Assembly: GCF_030936135.1 (NCBI RefSeq)
Contig: NC_082618.1
Location: 9,769,034 to 9,833,033, forward strand
Direction of reading: 5' to 3'
From: Gavia stellata
Taxonomy: Eukaryota > Chordata > Aves > Gaviiformes > Gaviidae
Length of the DNA stretch: 64,000 nt
Shown: one piece after another, positions 57,557-64,000 of the stretch
Position numbering within the stretch: the first letter of the stretch is position 1
Layout: the number at the start of each line of letters is the position of its first letter
Program-made: the position numbers and the translations under genes
Notes under the pieces: generated by a model
Database searches by the model: none
Told to the model about the DNA's origin: nothing
The model's input: only the letters and a program-made list of their open reading frames with translations

Positions 57557-60500
57557 GTAAGTAGAATTTGTATTAACATTTGCTAGACTAATAGCTTATG
57601 TTTTCCAGTACTTATTGGCAGTTAGAAGACTAACATATTAAATTCAGAGCCTCCAATATCTTGAGAATTTCAGCTGTAACGTAACTTACTGTTCTCTGTG
57701 CTGTACAATGATACCTGGCCCATGACTAGGGAATGCTGATGTATGTTTTGGATTTGTGAGTGTTTATGCTAAGAAACAAGTTATGTGTTATCTAATAAAT
57801 ATGATTATTTAACTAGATATACTGTAATAGAAATTTTATATAATTTTGCAAGTATATAAGGAGGGAATGATTTAGTAAAACATCTGTCTTAATGTAATAC
57901 TTCAATAAGTTTTCACTTTTTGGAGAGGTTTTTAAAATTAATTATTACACTTTAAACTGTTTAAAATGTTTAAATGTAAACATTTTTCTTTTCTTTGTGG
58001 GACAAATGGTTTGGTTGTCTGACGGAAGTTTTCAGTGTTTTGGTTCTGTAAGACTAAAGAAAGCAAGCTAGCCCCATCAGGTGTTGCTGTTAGCAGGTGA
58101 GTATTTCACAGCCCCCATAAGTGAACCTCTGAGCATTGCTAATGAGGCATGTTCCTCATGAGAGGAATACAGCTAAGGCTTGTTGACCTCTTGTTATTAT
58201 TAAAGGTGATTAGGGGGCATTTTGGTTTTCTTTTTTTTTTTTTTACAAGACAGCAGGTGTCCTGATCTGTTTTTAGAAGTTATTTCTAGCTTAGCTAAGA
58301 CAGCCTCTTTGGTTTTTTTTCTATTAATTCTGTTTTTGTTCTTGCTATCCTCCTTAAAGATTGTTAAGGGCTTAAATAACAGGCAACACTGTTTGTTGGA
58401 GAGCCCTACAGGAAGTGGCAAAAGCTTGGCATTACTTTGTTCTGCATTATCATGGCAGCAGTCTCTGTATGGTAAGTTGTCTTAGTGTCTGTTTGCCCAG
58501 TTTTTATTACCAAAATATATTATAACGAATGATTGTTGTTGTTTATCAGCCTTTAAACATTTGGTTTCAGGAATCTAACCAGGTCTTTGTCCACCATTAT
58601 ACATACTGCCAATGTAAAATAGTAATGGCCAGTAATACTAAGCTGGATTTAGCTATCTGTTATCATAAGGGAATTAATTATATGGCTGTTTGAACTTTGA
58701 AAGGAAGTACTTTTGGAGTGTAGTTATGCAGACTGAATTGAAAAAGAGGGGTATTTCTCATTTCTGCAAGTTGACGCAGTTCTTTGCACTGCAGTTCTTC
58801 AAAGGGTGATGTTCAGACTTTGTAAAGACACAAGGTTTATAACTGGTACCTAAACAGAATCTTTCATCTTAACTGTTTTGAAAGTCTAGTTCTCATGTGT
58901 GGTCTTGAGTAGTTTTTAATGGAAGACAAATGACTGTGTCCTTTAGAGAAATCACTGCCTACATCGTCATGTGAGAAGGAAGACAGAAAGCCAGAGACCT
59001 CACTGCCATGTCGCTGTACATGTCATTCCCAATCTAAGAGCAACGAGGCTGCAACAAGTGTGAATCGTGGTGCTTCTTGTTCTTTTAATAATTACGAAAC
59101 AGGAAGTTCCATAAAACCCGGAAGCCTGCTAACAGGTAACTTCATACATAGGCAGCTAAAAATCTGTTCTGGAAGTAAAATATGTAGCCAGTGATGTCAA
59201 TTTTTTTGCTTTCAAGTCAGGGGCTTTTTTTACCATCATAATAGCAGAGTACCACATGATTCTGCCCTGCATGGAAATCTGTATGGAAATGGTGGTTAAT
59301 AGGTCTAGAAATGTCTAATACTATTTCCTACATCATGTGTATTTATAGTAAATTCTATTTTTAAAACGTTGCCTTTATTTAACGCATTCCTAGTAGTGGA
59401 CATACCTTTTCATTTTATTTTATTTTTAATTACAGGATGTAAAGAAAGCGAAACACTAGCTTCGAAACTGTCTGCCAAAAAAAGATTAGCTCTACGTGAC
59501 AATGAGACTGATGATTTTCAAGTAGACAGGAAAAGGATTCGTCCTTTAGAAACTGAGCAGCAGGTGAGCAACGTATATTGGCAGTAAAATAATCCAGGCG
59601 TAGCTCAACAAAGCTGTCAAATACCAATCAACATTTCAGAGGAGAGCATAGAGAATAGTTGAGTCATGTCACAGTCATAGTTTAGATTGACAGGTTTTTG
59701 TTCATTTTTATTGTTACTTGTTACAAAGGAGTCCATTGTTGCTCTAAATTGTTCATAATATCATGTCCTAATTTACATCTTGTATATTTAAACACTAATA
59801 TCACCAAAATCTATTTATCCCCGATTGATCTGTGATGTTAAGTCAAAATATGAGATTCTAGAGTTGAAAGTGCTCTTGCAAATACATATATTAGAAGTAC
59901 AAATAATACTGTGAATGTATTAGAGCTCTCTTTTATATCCTGTCAAATGTAGTTGCTTCTGGCCTAATATGTGAAGCGCAGTCTTTCTGTAATGTTATCA
60001 TCCGTGTCAGTATTGGCATCGCATGACTTAGCACTTGTATACAGATGTGCCCTGTAAATAGCTTTTACATTGCTTTAGAGTATTGCTCAGATGGTTACTT
60101 TTGTTCAAGTTTTCAGATCAATATGGCTTGAATTTATTTCTTGTTTTAGTTATGGAAATTTTTTGCTTATATCTATGTAGTATTATAATTTCTATCAGTT
60201 TTGTAACAGTGGGAAATTAAAGAAGAAAAGCTCAGCAATAATTACAGATTTTATGTTGTTGTTATTGTTACTGAATTTTGCAATTAAAACTTTACAGTTT
60301 TTTCCAAATGACTTTTGTGCGGCTGAGATTTGGTGAACCTGTTAATGCATATTAGTGATGCACTGTGTTACTGAAACAGACTCAGTGGAAAACAGTTGAA
60401 GCAAAATCACTGACTGCTGGTGTAAGCACACACTTCTGTCCAGTGTATTTGAACACTGTACTTTTTTTCCCCAGCAGGTTAGAAAACGTCATTGTTTAGC

Positions 60501-60612
60501 AAAAGGAGTGCAGCTAGTTGATGCTTTAGAAGTTTATCATCAGAGAAAAAATGGAGAGCTGATTGTTCACTCTGAAAAAAGTGTGAAAACTGCTACTTTT
60601 TCTCCCAAAACA
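57464..60612 (+). CDS. BRIP1: BRCA1-interacting helicase BRIP1/FANCJ, first five coding exons (3'-truncated by the window)
   Basis: BRIP1 (FANCJ, BACH1) is a nuclear Fe-S DEAH helicase that unwinds 5'-3' DNA and G-quadruplexes and acts with BRCA1 in crosslink repair. Five exons encode residues 1-219 in one frame. Visible: the start [15 protein letters not shown], the Q-motif region AYPSQLAMM (Gln25), Walker A SPTGSGKS with Lys52 at the human position, the Cys-rich stretch LPCRCTCHS, and a bipartite [11 protein letters not shown]...VRKRH across the exon 5/6 junction. Exon sizes 93 (coding), 112 and 128 bp equal the human ones; the 189- and 135-bp exons are each 15 bp longer. The Fe-S domain, DEAH box, motifs II-VI and BRCA1-binding Ser990 lie beyond the window. 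The start is supported by an in-frame TGA at 57437. Confidence 0.95.
58360..58471 (+). CDS. BRIP1: BRIP1 exon 3 with Walker A, residues 32-68
   Basis: Acceptor is an uncommon aaag after a weak pyrimidine tract; donor gtaagt. Reads [14 protein letters not shown], then [13 protein letters not shown] (helicase motif I; Lys52). 112 bp, as in human. Confidence 0.95.
58947..59135 (+). CDS. BRIP1: BRIP1 exon 4, residues 69-131
   Basis: Acceptor tttag, donor gtaact. Reads [17 protein letters not shown], then the conserved [10 protein letters not shown]; the rest is Ser/Asn rich and poorly conserved. 15 bp longer than I recall for human. Confidence 0.9.
59436..59563 (+). CDS. BRIP1: BRIP1 exon 5 with first NLS half, residues 132-174
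   Basis: Acceptor tacag, donor gtgagc. Reads [17 protein letters not shown], then [18 protein letters not shown]. 128 bp, as in human. Confidence 0.94.
60478..60612 (+). CDS. BRIP1: BRIP1 exon 6 with second NLS half, residues 175-219
   Basis: The acceptor is the tandem cagcag, so the exon may begin at 60475 or 60478; donor gtaagt. Reads [18 protein letters not shown] and ends KTATFSPKT. It lies before the Fe-S domain and is poorly conserved after the basic cluster. Phase 0 at the donor. Confidence 0.88.
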
Positions 60613-62439
60613 GTAAGTAATATAGTAATATCTTTTACATCAGGACTGTTAGTTGAAAAGCAATTTAAAAAAAAATCTTAATGTAAAGAGATTATGCATA
60701 AAATGCAACTTGTTAATAAGGTTTCAGAAAACACTGTATCTCCGGCTGCATTACAGCCTAATGTAAAGGTTCCCAAGTATTTAAGTTGCTTTAAAGTAAT
60801 ATATTGTCACTATCAATACCAAGAACTGCAGTGGCTTTTGCTGCTAATGGTGCTGTCTAACCAATGTGGTTTGCAAAATGTAAATTATTTCTGTGAAGGT
60901 TGTTCTTCTAAACAGTGGGTTGAACTTTTACACCGTGGCTCCCCAATAGCACAGAATCTGGCCCAGCAATTCAGGCTGTAAACTTACAATATGTGACAGC
61001 AATTGTACAGCAGATACAAATCTGTGTGTTATATTCCAATTTAGAGTAGATTTATGACATTATGGAAGAACTTGAAACTAGGACCATGGAAATTAAGTGA
61101 CATCAGAGTTTGTAGATTTTGTTGAATTTGCCATTCATTGTTTTGTGGCATATGTAGTAAATGAAAGACAGTGTTTAATATTAACATGTGTGCCTTTAAG
61201 ACCTTAAAGTAGTATGGAGAAAGTTGGAGCTGATTATTACAATGAGTAATAAATATTGCACATGATTAAGATGAAAAATCCTGCGTGTTACTGTGATAGA
61301 TTTAGGTTTTGGGTTTGTTTGGGGGTGTGTGTGTGTGGGGTGTTTGGGGTTGTGTTTTTTTAATTACCAGTTTCCATCGTGGAAGTATCATATAAGAAGT
61401 CGAGATACAAATGTGCAGCTGTTTCTGCAGCTTTCTGCTAGGCATTTTCTGCATTTCTTGGTGTTTGAATCTTACTGATTTTACATGAAAGTTTGTTGAA
61501 GCAAAACCAGTAGAAGAAGAAATCTGAGGCAGTAGAGATGAATGTCAGATGCCAAATTACTTTAGTGATGTAGTTCCCATGAATGCTTATCACAGGCTGT
61601 GACAGATTAGTTCTTGTCAATATTAAAATATAGGAGCATGCCATGAAATCATGAAATTGTATGTTTGAGACAAATATAAGAAAGGAATGAGGTCTGACCT
61701 TTATTTCTTTCTTCAGTACAGAAATCTACTTTCTTCTTTCAAAAGGCAAAGAACATTCTCCCTTTCCAATATATTTTTTTATGTCGTTTTATGGCAATAC
61801 CCATCTGTAGGTAACTCGGCTTCTAAGTACAGTGGTTTTTAGGCGTGTTTGGAAATATGCTTGATTTCAACAAGCACTTCAACTCTCTTTCCGCTTCTTC
61901 CAACGGCACTTGGCTTGTTCTATGTCCTAAATTAGCTGCTGTTTTAATCAGCGTATGTTTTAACTTCAAGAGCTGTTTTCCAGTGTATTATGCCTTTGTA
62001 AAACCAAAGAAGCAAAAAGCTTTGGTGTCACTTTAAGGCACTGCGAGCTAAATCTTTTCTTGACAAAAATGAATCTGTGTTCTAGGTCATTTGGTGGGTT
62101 AGTTTTGGAAAGCTCCATAGATTTTTTTTGAGTAGGATTTGAAATGCTTTGTGCCACTGAACTTCAATCGGTAGTTTGAAATGCAAAGGCCAGCAGAGTG
62201 TGCTGTTGATTTTCAAATAAAAAGACCTTTCCTCCTTCCTTGATTGTAAAATTTGCTTTGGTACTTTGGTGTGTGGGTATCTGAAAAACTTGATTTACAA
62301 CTTCTAGAAATTTCATGTAGTGAAGAAAAGACTGAATTATGGTCTGATTTTTCTAAGAAAACTCTTCATTTTCGTAACAGTAGTTGAGCTGTATGTGTGT
62401 GTTATAATGTGCTATCCGTGGGTCTGATTCTGCAGATAG

Positions 62440-62479
62440 ACAGTACAGTATACTGTTCAAAGTTTAAACACTGTACTGT
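62440..62479. repeat. Hairpin with 10-bp arms
   Basis: acagtacagt and actgtactgt separated by 20 bases. The 5' arm overlaps a second 12-bp palindrome, acagtatactgt (62444-62455). Confidence 0.9.
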
Positions 62480-63041
62480 TTACTACTTCTTTAGCACAAA
62501 GTAACCTAAGAAGAAATAAAAGTGCTTATTTCTGTTAAGGTGTCTTTTTAAGAATGAAAGGAGTGTTTATTTCTTTGTAAAAGAAGTTTCTTCTTAGGAA
62601 TGAAAGAATAAGGTATTATTTTCCTGTGATAAACTTTTACTTCAGCAGACTGAGAACTTCTATCAAGAAACAATTGCAGAAGGCAAGGCCTTATTTATCA
62701 TTAGTAGTTCTGTGGCTTAACTACACTACGTTTAAGACATGAAGAGCATCACAGCATGGGCTGTTAGGTGTAAAGATGCTTTTTTTCTAGTGTAGCGTAT
62801 GAAATAGCTGAGGTTAAGTTCAACAATTATCATAATGGACTATGTATTTAGGGTGATAGAATAATGCAATAAAAGTATTTTCTTAATCAATGAGATAACC
62901 CTCCCTTTGTTTATCTTGTGTTTTACTGTGGTCAATCCTGTGCCTAAAGCAAAGTTAGTTCCTTGTCAAGTATTCCTTCTTATAGCCCAACAGAGAGGGA
63001 ATGGGTTGGTGGTTGTAAGAGCATGAGAGGTGCTGCCCAGC

Positions 63042-63055
63042 GTTGCTGCAGCAAC
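63042..63055. repeat. 14-bp palindrome resembling an RFX site
   Basis: GTTGCTGCAGCAAC, a perfect palindrome close to the X-box consensus, in BRIP1 intron 6. Confidence 0.85.
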
Positions 63056-64000
63056 CCATATATCCGGTGGGTGAGGATCTTCTGCCCAGGGTGATGGCCT
63101 GGTCTTAGCTGCTTTCAGTCCAGAGCCTGGGAATCCATTTCTGTCCTTCTGCTGTTAATTCTTGCAAGAGAGGGCAGTTCTAGTGTGAGTTTAGATGAGA
63201 AATTAGACCCTTACGGTACTTTCATGATTACTTCTGTCAAAGCATACTGTCTGAGAAACTGGGGCAGCTGGGTTAAGGAATCCCCATTTATACTAGGTAA
63301 AAAAAGTAAACAGTAAATGGAGAGCAGTGTAACAAGCACTTGGGGTATCAAAAAACAACTGTGAAAAGAATCTGTCTTAATGTGCTACCCCATTGCAGTT
63401 TAACATATTGCTTACAACCTTCACAATGGAGTTTGAGTGACTTCTGTTACACATTCCAGGAGACTGGCAGCCTGTTACAATCAGGGTCTGGACTCCAGAA
63501 TAGGCTAATTTACCACGATGGGCTGAAGAAAGTTGTGGATTTGTATTACACGCTCTCACCTGACACCGTATCTGATCCTTTTCCTGCTGACTGACATTTT
63601 GAATGAGCTCTTTGAAGCAAGTTCCAGCTTAATTAAAACGTTTGCTTGGTTAGCAGTGATCTGTGAAAGCCTGTGATAAATATTGAACTGGGTTCACCTG
63701 CTGGTTACTGTGAGAGGATAAACAGCTGCTTTGTGTACTTTAATCAAGAGGCTGCAGCAGCAGAATACTGTGCTTGTTGAGAGCTTATAAAGGAATAGTT
63801 GAAAAGCTCTGGTAATGTCACTGCTGATATCTTACTAGATTGTGCTTGTGTGATATTTCACACAAGAGATACTCACTGCTGCATCATTTAGATGGCTTTG
63901 TAACTGGGAAATGTAGATGAAGATATGAAGAACTCCTCTTATCTCTTTGTGTTTCAAAGATCATAGCCTCAGTGTTTGTTTAGCTCTATTTTACATGTAG

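Larger units (their letters stand above)
60613..64000 (+). other. BRIP1: BRIP1 intron 6, 5' part (to window end)
   Basis: No match to the next expected BRIP1 coding block (CCC...TKQ, KIPKIYFGTRTHKQIAQ) in any frame, so the next exon is downstream. Contains a 10-bp-arm hairpin (62440-62479) and a 14-bp palindrome (63042-63055). The 95-codon frame at 60694-60981 has no support. Confidence 0.8.

Noticed and set aside
60694-60981. 95-codon frame just after BRIP1 exon 6
   Set aside because: A faint C..C..S.KQ similarity to the next BRIP1 block was considered, but there is no good acceptor or donor and flanking residues do not match. Likely chance.
63340-63594. 84-codon frame near the window end
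   Set aside because: No match to BRIP1 Fe-S/helicase sequence and no splice signals. Treated as intron.

Overview
The window is ordinary vertebrate nuclear DNA, most likely from a bird. It carries three protein-coding genes head to tail on the + strand: MED13 (all but its first exons), INTS2 (complete) and BRIP1/FANCJ (first exons only). The same gene order and orientation is known from human 17q23 (MED13, INTS2, BRIP1 in transcription order). The bird assignment is an inference. It rests on short introns (27 MED13 exons in about 28 kb and all of INTS2 in about 18 kb, against tens of kb in mammals), the lack of recognisable SINE or LINE copies, exons that are nearly identical to the tetrapod proteins, and many A-tract/C-run composites in the introns. 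There are no rRNA or tRNA genes, CRISPR arrays or intact mobile elements that I can recognise.

Layout: 1-3780 is the end of a MED13 intron. 3781-31424 holds 27 consecutive coding exons of MED13, corresponding to human exons 4-30, with every junction in phase. 31425 to about 35305 is a long MED13 3'UTR with several poly(A) signals. 35320-36010 is a CpG-island promoter with the first exon of INTS2. 35481-53845 holds 24 INTS2 coding exons (1192 residues). 53846 to about 55400 is the INTS2 3'UTR. 55690-56400 is the BRIP1 CpG-island promoter, with an RFX X-box, three inverted CCAAT boxes and an E2F-like site. 57464-60612 holds BRIP1 coding exons for residues 1-219 (Q motif, Walker A and bipartite NLS). 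60613-64000 is intron, and the Fe-S and remaining helicase domains lie downstream.

Functionally, MED13 links the CDK8 kinase module to Mediator, INTS2 is a scaffold subunit of Integrator (snRNA 3'-end formation and promoter-proximal attenuation of RNA polymerase II), and BRIP1 is a 5'-3' DNA helicase in BRCA1/Fanconi anaemia repair. They share a neighbourhood, not a pathway. The spacing is tight: the last poly(A) signal of each upstream gene lies within a few hundred bases of the next promoter.

I did not find an undescribed biological system. The observations most worth checking are alternative-splice sites (a tandem donor in INTS2, a CAGCAG acceptor inside the BRIP1 NLS, a consensus donor 12 bases before the INTS2 stop codon), a 61-bp exact tandem duplication, a 22-bp perfect palindrome, small CpG clusters beside both poly(A)/promoter junctions, and a miR-208-type 8mer in the MED13 3'UTR. 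All exon boundaries were read by eye from reading frame, GT/AG sites and remembered family sequence. None was checked by alignment.
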